From positions 1-38,259 of the forward strand of contig JANPFX010000049.1 of NCBI GenBank assembly GCA_031423635.1: a DNA stretch of 38,259 nucleotides, in the 5' to 3' direction. Every line of letters starts with the position of its first letter. Positions within the stretch are counted from its first letter, which is position 1. The position numbers were made by a program, and so were the translations under genes. This stretch comes from JANLQX01 sp031423635. Lineage in GTDB: Bacteria; Actinomycetota; Acidimicrobiia; Acidimicrobiales; JANYDT01. Shown in pieces: positions 1-8,660 of this stretch. Below the pieces are notes generated by a model. It saw nothing but the letters and a program-made list of their open reading frames with translations. It was not told where the DNA came from and did no database searches.

Positions 1-107
1 GGCGCGGGGCCTCAACCCCCCTCATGCTTCTGTTCGGCGCTCCTTGGGGGGTGGGGGGGGGCGGGGCGATCGGCGCGCGGGTGCCCCCTACTTCCGCGCG
101 GCCGCGC
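1..107. other. Intergenic edge with G-rich tract
   Basis: No gene is supported before the msrB stop codon. Bases 45-66 are almost uninterrupted G on the plus strand, broken only by one T and one C, just downstream of the end of msrB. Such a run could fold as a G-quadruplex or contain length errors. I see no convincing hairpin terminator. Confidence 0.4.
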
Positions 108-560
108 TCAGACTGTGCCGGGATCTTTCGGTTCGAGCGTCAGCGACACGGAGTTGATGCACCAGCGCTCGTCGGTCGGCACCGGGTAGCCCTCGCCGGT
201 GAAGACGTGGCCGAGATGGGAGCCGCAATTCGCACAGCGGGCTTCCGTGCGGGGGTACCCGAGCAGATGGTCGGTCAGGAGTACCACTGCGTCGTCGGCC
301 GTGGGCGCGTAGAACGAAGGCCAGCCGCAGCCAGAGTGGAACTTGGTGTCGCTGCGGAAGAGCTCGGCCCGGCATGCTTTGCAGCGATAGACGCCCTCGG
401 TCTCCTCGTCGGTGTACTCGCCGGTGCCTGCCCGCTCCGTTCCGGCCTTGCGGAGCACCGCGAACGAAAGAGGGTCGAGCGTCTTGGCCAGCTCGTTGTC
501 GTCGAGCTGCACAGGGTACGGGGTGCCATCGGGGCGAAGGTTGGTCAACAAGCCAGACAT
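108..560 (-). CDS. msrB: Peptide-methionine (R)-S-oxide reductase MsrB
   Basis: This enzyme reduces methionine-R-sulfoxide in oxidised proteins, normally using thioredoxin; the protein is probably cytoplasmic because no signal peptide is seen. The 150-residue product has the whole MsrB fold. Two zinc-binding CxxC pairs are present (CKAC at 60-63, CANC at 109-112), with the GCGWPSF block at 77-83. The catalytic cysteine is C134 in RWCINSVSL. I chose the ATG at 560 because AGGA lies at the right distance upstream and the family core begins soon after; the open frame extends 12 codons further without support. The length is typical for a one-domain MsrB. The catalytic residue is Cys, not selenocysteine. 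The gene is divergent from the neighbouring SDR gene, and about 107 bp separate the two starts. Confidence 0.95.
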   Translation of the reverse strand: MSGLLTNLRPDGTPYPVQLDDNELAKTLDPLSFAVLRKAGTERAGTGEYTDEETEGVYRCKACRAELFRSDTKFHSGCGWPSFYAPTADDAVVLLTDHLLGYPRTEARCANCGSHLGHVFTGEGYPVPTDERWCINSVSLTLEPKDPGTV

Positions 561-654
561 AGCGGGTCCTCGGTGTCGTTCGGAAGTTGGTGCCAAACGG
601 TACCGCTGGGTTCGCTCGGCGAAGCCCGGTTCGCCTCAGCTCCGCTCAGCTATC

Positions 655-660
655 TACGCT
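655..660 (+). promoter_or_regulatory. Probable -10 box of leaderless SDR gene
   Basis: TACGCT lies 7 nt before the ATG at 668 and no Shine-Dalgarno sequence is present. This spacing places transcription start at the start codon itself. Confidence 0.4.
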
Positions 661-667
661 GCCGCTC

Positions 668-1493
668 ATGGAACTTCGAGATCGAGTTGTGGTCATCACC
701 GGCGGCGGATCAGGAATCGGTGAGGCGCTGGCCGTCGCGGCACATGCGGAGGGCGCCAGGCATGTGGTGGTCCGACCTGAACGAGGCCGAGGCCAAGCGT
801 GTGGCGGCGTTGATCGGTGGGACCGGCGTCGGCCTCGACGTGCGTGACGAGACGGGAATCGGGGCGCTCGTCGAGCGGACGGAGGACGCCCACGGACCGA
901 TCGATCTCTTCGCGTCGAACGCCGGCTTCGTGACCGTCGGCGGGCTCGAGGACACCAACGAGCGCATCCAGGCGATGTGGGAGGTCCACGTCATGGCGCA
1001 CATCTATGCCGCCCGCGCCGTGCTCCCGTCGATGATCGCTCGCGGGGAGGGATACCTCCTCAATACAGCGTCGGCCGCCGGGCTCCTCAGCCAGATCGGT
1101 TCGATGAGCTACTCGATCACCAAGCATGCCGCCGTTTCTCTGGCCGAATGGTTGTCGATCACCCATCACCACCAGGGGATCCGGGTCTCCGTCCTGTGTC
1201 CCCAAGCGGTCGCCACCAACATCGCCATCAACAGCCCCGACACCCTCGGGGGCGGGGGACTCGAAGATGGGGTCGCCGCGGCTGATGGGGTGAAGACGGC
1301 GGCGGAAGTCGCGACCGCCTGCGTCGAGGCGGTCAGGGCGGAGCGGTTCCATGTGCTTCCCCATCCGGAGGTTGCGACCTACCTGGAGCGCAAAGCCACG
1401 AACATCGACCGCTGGCTGACCGGCATGCGCCGGTTCCAATCGGCGCTCTACGCCGGTGGAACGCTCCCGGGCGACGTGATCGCCCCGGTGTGA
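668..1493 (+). pseudogene. Short-chain dehydrogenase/reductase, frameshifted near 765-771
   Basis: Two reading frames together make one SDR. The first (from ATG 668) gives the Rossmann start VVVITGGGSGIG. The second, after about 770, gives the NAG motif (FASNAGF), the serine region LLNTASAAG and the catalytic YSITK (Tyr-x3-Lys). Removing one base around GTGGTGGTCC restores a 274-residue protein reading HVVSDLNEAEA across the joint, which is how beta-2 of an SDR usually looks. As given, translation would stop in the first frame at about 847. An NAD(P)-dependent oxidoreductase of unknown substrate would be restored by the correction. The cause may be a sequencing or assembly error or a true mutation. 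The codon pattern on both sides is normal for the region, which favours a recent event or an error. Confidence 0.8.
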
Positions 1494-1719
1494 CCACCGC
1501 TGAACCTCGCGAGGAGATCGGGGTACGAAACCGGGGGTAGACGTTCGGTCGGCGGCCGGACTTTCCGGAGGAAACTGATGGCACCCTCAAGACTGAGCCA
1601 CACTCGCGGCTACGCTCGGTGACTGAAGTCCGTACGTTTTGCCCGTGGTCGATCGTACATTTGTGTTGTGGCCTCCTTCCCCGGGCTCCGCTTCCAGTTC
1701 CAAGAGGTACGAGCGCCCG

Positions 1720-2886
1720 ATGAGTGACTACGTTTCGTTTCGAGATCTTCTGCGTCTGGGCATTGTCGCGCTTCTCGTCGGTGCTTTGGGCTGGTTCTTC
1801 GGCTTCGCCAGCGGGCAGCGATCAGAACCGACGGCGCGAGACGAAGCCCTGCTGGTGCCGATCGAGGCCATCGAGGCTGATCCCGCTGCTGCGGTCACGG
1901 AGCCCGAATACGTTTCCGAGCTGGTCTTCTACAAGCCGACGATTCCTGATTCGACCGTTCCGACCACCGCGGCCGCCGAGGCACCAACGGACGGCGTGAC
2001 CGAGCCGACGACAGCCGCGCCCCGGCCGGCCGACAAGGTCGCCGCCCGGGTTCCGCTGGCGGTGATCCGTATTCCCAACTGGTTCCGGCTGCTTCCGACA
2101 ACGTCCACGCTCGCGCCCGTCACCAGCACCACCACCACGCGACCGCGCCGTGCCGTATCGACCCTCTCGGTCACAACGACGGGTCGGCCCCTCGTGCCGA
2201 ACGGCACCGTTGCTCCGACGCTCGGAACGATTTCGTCGACGACGAGGTCACCAGGGGCTCCAACCACAACGCGACCCTCTGGACCTGGCGATGACCCGAC
2301 CACGACGGTCAGGGGCGGCGGGATCGTGATCAATCCGGTCACGACCGACCCTTCCACCACAAGAGCGACTGTTACGACCAAGGTGACCACCACGACGGAC
2401 GATCCGACCACGACCACGCGGGCAGTCACGACGACCACCCGGGCGCCGACGACGACCACGCGGACGACCACGACGACGCTTAAGCCGACGACGACCACGG
2501 AGGAGCCGACGACGACGACGGAGGAGCCGACGACGACCACGACGACGCGTAAGCCGACCACGACCACGACGACGCGTAAGCCGACGACGACGACGACGGA
2601 GGAGCCGACGACGACCACGACGACGCGTAAGCCGACGACGACGTTGGCTGCGACGACGACGCTTGCGCCGACGACGACCTTGAAGCCGACGACGACGTTG
2701 GCTCCGACGACGACGCTTGCGCCGACGACGACCTTGAAGCCGACGACGACGTTGGCTCCGACGACGACTGCGGCTCCGACGACGACTGCGGCGGCGACGA
2801 CGACTGCGGCTCCGACGACGACTGCGGCGGCGACGACGACGTTGGCTCCGACGACGACTGCGGCGGCGACCACGACGCTGCCCTGA
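1720..2886 (+). CDS. Membrane-anchored Thr-rich repeat protein (surface stalk)
   Basis: The 388-residue product has a short N-terminal segment, one hydrophobic helix at about residues 10-31 (LLRLGIVALLVGALGWFFGF), a spacer of about 170 residues rich in Pro, Thr and Ala, and then a long low-complexity tail. The tail is built of Thr runs separated by two- or three-residue linkers such as RKP, EEP, LAP, LKP, AAP and AAA. No cysteine and no enzymatic domain are visible. A single N-terminal anchor with an extended Thr/Pro tail suggests a mucin-like, possibly glycosylated, cell-surface stalk; that role is inferred from composition only. The ATG at 1720 is chosen because the helix follows directly; in-frame TTG/GTG codons further upstream are less convincing. 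The protein ends within the repeats. Confidence 0.7.
   Translation: MSDYVSFRDLLRLGIVALLVGALGWFFGFASGQRSEPTARDEALLVPIEAIEADPAAAVTEPEYVSELVFYKPTIPDSTVPTTAAAEAPTDGVTEPTTAAPRPADKVAARVPLAVIRIPNWFRLLPTTSTLAPVTSTTTTRPRRAVSTLSVTTTGRPLVPNGTVAPTLGTISSTTRSPGAPTTTRPSGPGDDPTTTVRGGGIVINPVTTDPSTTRATVTTKVTTTTDDPTTTTRAVTTTTRAPTTTTRTTTTTLKPTTTTEEPTTTTEEPTTTTTTRKPTTTTTTRKPTTTTTEEPTTTTTTRKPTTTLAATTTLAPTTTLKPTTTLAPTTTLAPTTTLKPTTTLAPTTTAAPTTTAAATTTAAPTTTAAATTTLAPTTTAAATTTLP
2386..2883 (+). repeat. In-frame low-complexity ACG/ACC repeat tract
   Basis: The 3' part of the Thr-rich gene is a degenerate array of ACG/ACC codons with short linkers. Longer units recur, for example the segment encoding TTTLAPTTTLKP, which occurs twice in tandem between about 2650 and 2760. 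Such DNA expands and contracts easily, so the exact length may differ between strains or assemblies. Confidence 0.85.
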
Positions 2887-2947
2887 GGGAGCGATGTGGT
2901 CGGACGGGCCTGAGCGGTGAAGCCCCGATGGTCGAACGGCCGGAGGG

Positions 2948-4030
2948 CTAGAGGATCAGCACCGGCTTGATCGCTCCGCCGCTGAGCGAGGACTGCTCCG
3001 CTTCGTTCACCTGGTCGAGCCGGTAGGTAGTGATGAGTCGATCGAACGGGAATCGTCCGGCACGCCACAGTTCGATCATGTGGGGGATGAACGAGTGCGG
3101 GTCGGCGCTGCCCTCGAGAATGCCGATGACGGTCTTGCCCATCAGCGCGGATCCGTCGAACTCGATGTTGCCGATCTGGACGCCGACAAAACCGCACACG
3201 CCCGTCATCCGAAGGCAGGTCACCGCCGACTGCATCACGCTCGGAATACCCGTGGTGTCGATCGTGTAGTGCGCGCCCCCACCGGTGATGGTCTGGATCT
3301 CGGTGACCAGATCATCCCGATCGCCTCGCAGAACATGAGTCGCGCCGAGTTCCTGCGCGAGGGAAAGGCGGGACTCGTGCAGATCCACGGCGATGATCGT
3401 CGTGGCGCCGGCGACGACTGCGGCCATGACCGCGGCGAGCCCGACTGCGCCTGACCCGAAGACCACGAGGCTCGTGCCCGGCTTCACCTGCATCGACAAC
3501 AGAACCGAACCGGCTCCGGTCTGGATGCCGCAGCCGAGCGGTCCGAACAGTTCGATCGGGAGGTCGGCGTCGACCTTCACGGTGTTGCGGATCGAGGCGA
3601 TGCAGTGGGTGGCGAGCGACGACTGCCCGAACCAACGGGCCGCCACCTCGTTGCCGGCGGAATCGGTCACCGTGGTGGAGCCGTCGAGGTCACGTCCGAC
3701 CAGGTTGCGCGGGAGGAAGGTCTCACAGTACGCGCGCTGACCTTTCGCACAGTTGTCGCAAACACCGCAGGAGTCGAACGACAGCACCACATGATCGCCG
3801 ACGGCCAGTGTGGTGACTCCCGGGCCGATGGCATCGACGATGCCCGAGCCTTCGTGGCCGGTGATCATGGGGAGAGCGACGAAACCGGCCCGAGCCAGCG
3901 CGTCGGTGTGGCACATGCCGGCGCCGACGATCCGAACCCGGACCTCGCCGTGTCTCGGCTCAGCGAGATCGACGTCCTCGATCGTGTATGGAGAGGCTCC
4001 GTCGCGCAGCACGGCAGCTTGGATCTTCAT
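2948..4030 (-). CDS. Zinc-dependent alcohol dehydrogenase (class III / aryl-alcohol type)
   Basis: This enzyme oxidises an alcohol to aldehyde or ketone with NAD(P)+. The 360-residue medium-chain dehydrogenase keeps the catalytic zinc ligands C40 (GMCHTD), H59-E60 (GHEGSG) and C167 (PLGCGIQTG). It also keeps the structural zinc cysteines C88, C91, C94 and C102, and the cofactor loop GSGAVG at 192-197. The layout resembles aryl- or benzyl-alcohol dehydrogenases, but the substrate is not determined by the sequence. The ATG at 4030 is preceded by AAGGA at a normal distance. It is the last gene of the leftward run, 69 bp after the acyl-CoA dehydrogenase. A role in oxidising an alcohol intermediate of the same pathway is inferred from position. 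Confidence 0.9.
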   Translation of the reverse strand: MKIQAAVLRDGASPYTIEDVDLAEPRHGEVRVRIVGAGMCHTDALARAGFVALPMITGHEGSGIVDAIGPGVTTLAVGDHVVLSFDSCGVCDNCAKGQRAYCETFLPRNLVGRDLDGSTTVTDSAGNEVAARWFGQSSLATHCIASIRNTVKVDADLPIELFGPLGCGIQTGAGSVLLSMQVKPGTSLVVFGSGAVGLAAVMAAVVAGATTIIAVDLHESRLSLAQELGATHVLRGDRDDLVTEIQTITGGGAHYTIDTTGIPSVMQSAVTCLRMTGVCGFVGVQIGNIEFDGSALMGKTVIGILEGSADPHSFIPHMIELWRAGRFPFDRLITTYRLDQVNEAEQSSLSGGAIKPVLIL

Positions 4031-4099
4031 CGTGTGGTCCTTGTCGTCAGTCTCTTGGAGCGGCGTCGGTTGTGGTCTGGCGTGCGTGTTGGAGACGTC

Positions 4100-6259
4100 T
4101 CAGTTGAGGAGCGGGTCGCGGGGGAGGCCGAGGATGCGCTCGCCGATCTGGTTCCGCTTGATCTCCGATGTGCCGCCGGCGATCGACATGCCGCGGTGCA
4201 TGAGAACCATGCCGCCGACGAGCGCGCGGGGCCCGTCCATGAAGGCGGCCTCGGCACCCTGTACCTCGGCGAACATCGCGGCGGCTTCGTGGCCGATCTC
4301 CGACAACACGAGTTTGGTGATGTTGCCCTCCGGGCCGGGACCGCTCCCTGCGACAGCGCGGAACACGCTTCGCATGTTGAGCGCGGCCATCGCCTGGTGC
4401 GTTGCCGTGTAGCGGCCGATCCGTGCGGGGCCGCCGGCGAGACGACTCGGGTTCGCGTCGTAGGCGGCGATGAGGGCTTCTCCGGGTAGTGCCATTCCTC
4501 CTCCTCCGCCGCCACCAATGCTCACGCTCTCGTTTCCGAGGGTGGCGCGGGCGACCGTCCAGCCTCCATCGACCGGTCCGACCACATCGTCATCGGGAAC
4601 GAAAACGTCGTTGAAGAAGACCTCGTTGAACTCGGAGTTGCCGCTCGTCATTTTCAGTGGACGCACTTCGACTCCTTCGGCCTTCATGTCGAGCACGACC
4701 ATGGTGATGCCCTGGTGCTTCGGGGCGGTCGGATCGGTCCGAACGGTGGCGAAACCGCGTCCGGCGTAGTGGGCGCCGCTGGTCCAGACCTTCTGCCCGG
4801 TGATGAGCCAGCCTCCGGCCACGCGTGTCGCCTTCGTCTTGATGCCGGCGGCGTCGGAACCGGCGTCGGGCTCGGAGAAGAGCTGACACCAGATGACCTC
4901 CTGGCGCAGCGCAGGCGGGACCCAGCGGGCGACCTGATCGTCGGTGCCGTACTGGATCAGCGTGAGGATGACCCAGCCGGTGATGCCGTAGGCCGGCTTC
5001 TTGATTCCGGCGGCCGTGAACTCCTGCTCGATCACGAGCTGTTCGACCGGCTTGGCGTCACGTCCCCACGGCTTCGGCCAGTGCGGCTGAACGTACCCGG
5101 TCGTGATGAGCGCATCTCGCTGGGCCTTCGCATCGAGCGACTGGATGCTCTCGGCGAACGCTTTGATCTCCTCGCGGAACGACTCGGCTTCGGGTGGCAG
5201 CTCGACGGTTCGCATGCGGCGGACTCCGGCGCGGGTCATGTCGGTCACGCACGCGGCGGCGGCCTCGTGATCGAGGAGCACCTTGAGGGTGGTCGCGCGC
5301 CGCATCGCGAGGTGAGCATCGTGTTCCCACGTGATGCCGATGCCACCATGCACCTGGGTGTTGAGATTCGCCGCGAGATCGGCTGCCGGACCTGCCAGCG
5401 TCGCCGCGAGGGCGGCAGCGTACGTGAACTGCTCGGCGCCGTCCTTCGATGCGCGCGCCGCGTCCCACACCGTTGCGGTAGCCAGTTCGGTGGCGACGGC
5501 CATGTTGGCGCAGTGGTGCTTCACCGCTTGGTACACGGCGATCGGCCGTCCGAACTGGAGCCGGACCTTGGCGTAAGCCGCAGCCTGCTCCGTGCACTCA
5601 CGGGCGACGCCGACAGCCTCGGCCGAAAGGATCACTCGCGCGATATCGGTGAGGGTCTGCCGAGCGCCGGTCATCACGATGGCCGGGACACCGTCAAGCG
5701 TGATCCGACTGGAGCGCCTGGTCGGGTCGAGGTTGGGAGGCGTGTCGACGGAAACACCGTCGGCGTGCGCGTCGATGATGGCGACGTCGTTACCGGCGCC
5801 GACGAGGAGAACATCAGCGAGACCTCCCCCGAGCACCACTCCGGCGGAGCCATATGCCCGCCCGTCGCGGATCTGCACGCTTCCTTCGAGCGCCGCGGCG
5901 CCGGTACGCGTCCCGTCGGCGAGGCCCGGCAGGAGTGCCGCCTGGGTGGCAGCGTCGGCCCGAGAGGCGATCGTGGCGCTGACAATGACCGTGGGCACGA
6001 AGGGTCCGGGAGCGCCTGCTCGGCCGAGCTCCTCGACGACGACGACGAGCTCTTCGAGGCCGTAGCCCGAACCTCCGTCGGCCTCCGCGATGTGCAGGCC
6101 GAGCCAGCCGAGTTCGGCAAGGTCCCTCCAGAACGAGGGGAGTTCCTCGGTCGGAGCTTCGAGCAGGGCTCGCGAAGCGGACCGCGCCCCGTGCTTGGCC
6201 AGGAAGTCCGCCGCAGTGGCCGCCAGGAACTTGTGGTCCTCGTTCAGTGCAATCGACAT
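4100..6259 (-). CDS. Double-domain acyl-CoA dehydrogenase (FadE34-like fusion)
   Basis: This FAD enzyme would introduce an alpha-beta double bond into an acyl-CoA. The 719 residues are two acyl-CoA dehydrogenase units in one chain, about residues 1-340 and 355-719. The first ends with the helix HGGIGITWEHDAHLAMRRA. The second has the CoA/FAD signature LFSEPDAGSD and the C-terminal block GGTSEIKRNQIGERILGLPRDP-like region typical of the family. Ordinary family members have about 380-400 residues. Fused pairs are known among actinobacterial steroid side-chain enzymes such as FadE34, where heteromeric pairs act on bulky acyl-CoAs; this suggests a bulky or branched substrate here. A TACCTT box lies 7 nt before the ATG and no Shine-Dalgarno is seen, so the gene may have its own leaderless promoter within the run. 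Confidence 0.9.
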   Translation of the reverse strand: MSIALNEDHKFLAATAADFLAKHGARSASRALLEAPTEELPSFWRDLAELGWLGLHIAEADGGSGYGLEELVVVVEELGRAGAPGPFVPTVIVSATIASRADAATQAALLPGLADGTRTGAAALEGSVQIRDGRAYGSAGVVLGGGLADVLLVGAGNDVAIIDAHADGVSVDTPPNLDPTRRSSRITLDGVPAIVMTGARQTLTDIARVILSAEAVGVARECTEQAAAYAKVRLQFGRPIAVYQAVKHHCANMAVATELATATVWDAARASKDGAEQFTYAAALAATLAGPAADLAANLNTQVHGGIGITWEHDAHLAMRRATTLKVLLDHEAAAACVTDMTRAGVRRMRTVELPPEAESFREEIKAFAESIQSLDAKAQRDALITTGYVQPHWPKPWGRDAKPVEQLVIEQEFTAAGIKKPAYGITGWVILTLIQYGTDDQVARWVPPALRQEVIWCQLFSEPDAGSDAAGIKTKATRVAGGWLITGQKVWTSGAHYAGRGFATVRTDPTAPKHQGITMVVLDMKAEGVEVRPLKMTSGNSEFNEVFFNDVFVPDDDVVGPVDGGWTVARATLGNESVSIGGGGGGGMALPGEALIAAYDANPSRLAGGPARIGRYTATHQAMAALNMRSVFRAVAGSGPGPEGNITKLVLSEIGHEAAAMFAEVQGAEAAFMDGPRALVGGMVLMHRGMSIAGGTSEIKRNQIGERILGLPRDPLLN

Positions 6260-6266
6260 GGCTTCG

Positions 6267-6272
6267 AAGGTA
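6267..6272 (-). promoter_or_regulatory. Probable -10 box of leaderless acyl-CoA dehydrogenase gene
   Basis: On the minus strand TACCTT is followed by 7 nt and then the ATG at 6259. No ribosome-binding site is present in the gap. It suggests an internal promoter between the monooxygenase and the dehydrogenase. Confidence 0.4.
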
Positions 6273-6356
6273 CCGCCCCTCGCCTCGGCACAACCAAAGC
6301 ACGCCGGCCGATTGCCGAGAGGCAGCAGCTGCGGCGCGGCAGCCTCAGGGTTGCCG

Positions 6357-8210
6357 TCAGCTTTCGGAGGAGAACGTGAGACCGGCGAAGTCGCCGGTCT
6401 TCCTCCAGCCGTCGATGTAGTCGAAGTAGGCCAGCGCGCCCTCGGGGAAACCGAGGCTGTTGCGCAACCCCCGCGGGCCGGCGTCGAGGCCCTCGTTGTT
6501 GTAGTAGCCGGGGGTGCAGTCCGGCTGGTTGCCGAACCTCCGGCCTCCGGATTCCAGCCGATCGAGCCACGCCTGCTCGACGTCAGCGCTGACCTCGACG
6601 GTTGCCGCGTCGATCGACTCGGCGTGCGAGACGACTGCGGAGATCGTGGTCGCGGCTTCGATGAGGTTGTGGGGGACGTTCGAGATCAAGTTGGCGCCGT
6701 GCGTCGGACCGACCACGAACACGTTCGGGAATCCGTGAACGTGGATGCCGTGCAGGCTGCGCATGCCCTCTGCCCAGTGTTCGGACAGTTTGCGTCCGCC
6801 CTCTCCGACCATGTCGAAGCCGGCCCGGCGCGTGTATTCGGTACCGACTTCGAACCCGGAGGCATAGATCAGGCAGTCGAGTTCGATGTGTTCCCCGTTG
6901 GCGAACACGCCCGTCTCGTCGATCCGTTCCACGCCTCGGCCGTCGGTGTCGATGAGGTGCACGTTCGGATTGTTGTACGCGTCGAGGTACTCGTCGTGGA
7001 AACAAGGGCGCTTGCACAGCTGGCGATACCAGGGCTTGAGCGACGACGCCATTGCCGGGTCGTGCACGACCGCATCGACGCGGGCGCGGATCTCGGCCAT
7101 CTTCTCGTCGTCGCTCTCGAAGTACGCCCGCTCGAGCCCGGCCGGGCTGAGATCGGGCGTCGGGCTCGACAGGAGCTTGGCTCGGATGCGTTTCGTGATG
7201 TCGGTCCATCCGTCCTTCACGAGGTCCTCGTCGACGAGTCCGCCGGTCTGAAGTGTCGCAAAGTTCCGTAGCCATTTCTGCTGCCAGCCGGCCCCGAGGG
7301 TGGCGAACCAGCCAGGATCGACGTCGTGGTTGTTGCGGACATCGATCGACGATGGCGTGCGTTGGAAGACGAAGAGGTCGCCGCACGATTTGGCGAGATA
7401 CGGAATGCACTGAACCGCTGTGGCGCCTGTGCCGATGATGCCAACCCGCTTATCGGCGAGCTTCTCCATCGTCGCTCCGGCCGGACTTCCTCCGGTGTAG
7501 TCGTAGTCCCAGCGGCTGGTGTGGAAGCTGTGACCCTGATAGGTCTCGATCCCTGGGATTCCCGGAAGCTTCGGACGATGGAGTGGTCCGGTCCCCATGG
7601 CGATGTACTTCGCGCGCATACGATCACCGCGGTTCGTCTCGATGATCCACCGGCGGGCGCTTTCATCCCATGCGCATCCGGTCACTTCGGTCGACAGGCA
7701 CGAGTTCGTGTACAGATCGAAGTGCGTGCCGATGCGTCGGCAGTGCTCGAGGATCTCCGGAGCGTGGGCGTACTTCTCCGTCGGCATGTGGCCGGTCTCC
7801 TCCAGCAGCGGCATGTACACGAACGAGGTCGTATCGCACTGCGCCCCGGGGTAACGGTTCCAGTACCAGGTGCCCCCGAAGTCGCCGCCCTTCTCGATGA
7901 TCCGAACGTCGGTGATGCCGGCTTGCTTCAGGCGAGCGCCGGTGACGAGCCCGGCGAACCCGCCCCCGATGAAAGCAACGGTGACGTCGTCGGTGAACGG
8001 CTCGCGGGGGAGTGGTTCGACGTAGGGGTCGTCGAGGTAGTGGGCGAAGGCATCGACGAGCTGGATGTACTGCTCATTGCCGTCGCGACGAAGGCGTTTG
8101 TCCCGTTCGGCCAGGTAGCGGGCACGGAGCGCGTCCTTGTCGAGAGGTTCAGCGGTATCCGGCGGCTCGTGCACCTCTCGACGTTGGCAGGGTCGCGGGC
8201 GGCGTGCCAA
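6357..8210 (-). CDS. Flavin monooxygenase, Baeyer-Villiger type
   Basis: The protein would use FAD, NADPH and O2 to insert oxygen into a ketone, giving an ester or lactone. In the 617-residue reading the FAD Rossmann motif is GGGFAG at 82-87. The type I BVMO fingerprint is YQGHSFHTSRWD at 224-235 (F/Y-x-G-x3-H-x3-W-D), and the NADPH motif is GTGATA at 260-265. The length suits the family branch that carries an N-terminal extension. The start is uncertain: a TTG at 8210 and a GTG at 8174 are in frame, neither with a good ribosome-binding site, and the upstream gene stops at 8223. That near contact suggests coupling with the GMC module. Together with the acyl-CoA dehydrogenase it fits ring or chain cleavage of a ketone formed by the GMC enzyme (inference). 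Confidence 0.9.
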   Translation of the reverse strand: MARRPRPCQRREVHEPPDTAEPLDKDALRARYLAERDKRLRRDGNEQYIQLVDAFAHYLDDPYVEPLPREPFTDDVTVAFIGGGFAGLVTGARLKQAGITDVRIIEKGGDFGGTWYWNRYPGAQCDTTSFVYMPLLEETGHMPTEKYAHAPEILEHCRRIGTHFDLYTNSCLSTEVTGCAWDESARRWIIETNRGDRMRAKYIAMGTGPLHRPKLPGIPGIETYQGHSFHTSRWDYDYTGGSPAGATMEKLADKRVGIIGTGATAVQCIPYLAKSCGDLFVFQRTPSSIDVRNNHDVDPGWFATLGAGWQQKWLRNFATLQTGGLVDEDLVKDGWTDITKRIRAKLLSSPTPDLSPAGLERAYFESDDEKMAEIRARVDAVVHDPAMASSLKPWYRQLCKRPCFHDEYLDAYNNPNVHLIDTDGRGVERIDETGVFANGEHIELDCLIYASGFEVGTEYTRRAGFDMVGEGGRKLSEHWAEGMRSLHGIHVHGFPNVFVVGPTHGANLISNVPHNLIEAATTISAVVSHAESIDAATVEVSADVEQAWLDRLESGGRRFGNQPDCTPGYYNNEGLDAGPRGLRNSLGFPEGALAYFDYIDGWRKTGDFAGLTFSSES

Positions 8211-8222
8211 GTCGCAAGGCGA

Positions 8223-8660
8223 CTACAGCTCCGCTGTCGTGTCCTCGCGCCAACGCTTCGCCATGGTTCGCACGGTGGACAGAACGGACGGATCGAAGCC
8301 GTCGACCGGAAACCCCATTGGCTGTGGGGGTGCCGCACGGTACCCGCAACGAGCCGCCAACACCCCGAGTACACGCGGATGGCGGTAGTACGCATCGAAC
8401 ACCGCGAGGCGAGCCACGCCGAAGAGGTCCGGAACCTCGCGCTCGATCGCCTCGAGGGCGGACTGGCGTTCGATTCGGGCCGCTCCGATGAAGGCTTCGC
8501 CCAACGCCTGTTCGAGTTCATCCATGGTTTCGGCATGTCCCGCGACAAGGTCGCAGATCGACTCGATGGACCCGGCGAGATCAAGCTCTGCGCCTGAAGG
8601 CCAGTGCGCGTCGCCTGGAAGCAGCGCTTCTGCCAAGGCCTGGGTGAACGCGGCGTTCAT
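8223..8660 (-). CDS. Small partner protein of GMC oxidoreductase, copy 1
   Basis: The 145-residue soluble protein is mostly helical by composition, with no signal peptide and no membrane segment. Its start overlaps the stop of the GMC gene by 4 bp (ATGA), so translation is probably coupled. It is a paralogue of the small gene at 18918-19364: both sit directly behind a GMC gene and both contain GYRAAPPQP followed by a G-x6-FDP-x-L region near the C-terminus. By analogy with the small subunits of FAD-dependent sugar and gluconate dehydrogenases, also encoded beside their GMC subunit, it may stabilise or chaperone the flavoprotein. Unlike many of those, no twin-arginine signal is seen. The function is inferred from position and duplication. 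Confidence 0.7.
   Translation of the reverse strand: MNAAFTQALAEALLPGDAHWPSGAELDLAGSIESICDLVAGHAETMDELEQALGEAFIGAARIERQSALEAIEREVPDLFGVARLAVFDAYYRHPRVLGVLAARCGYRAAPPQPMGFPVDGFDPSVLSTVRTMAKRWREDTTAEL

Noticed and set aside
24..667. Upstream part of a plus-strand frame running into the SDR
   Set aside because: It is antisense to msrB and has no SDR features before about 770; only the later part belongs to the SDR.
1929..3197. Long Val-rich open frame on the minus strand, opposite the Thr-rich gene
   Set aside because: It is the mirror of the ACG/ACC repeat (GTC/GTG on the other strand), lacks any domain and overlaps the alcohol dehydrogenase gene.
4715..6379. Long plus-strand frame opposite the acyl-CoA dehydrogenase
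   Set aside because: It is a typical high-GC antisense frame; the minus strand holds a complete two-domain enzyme.
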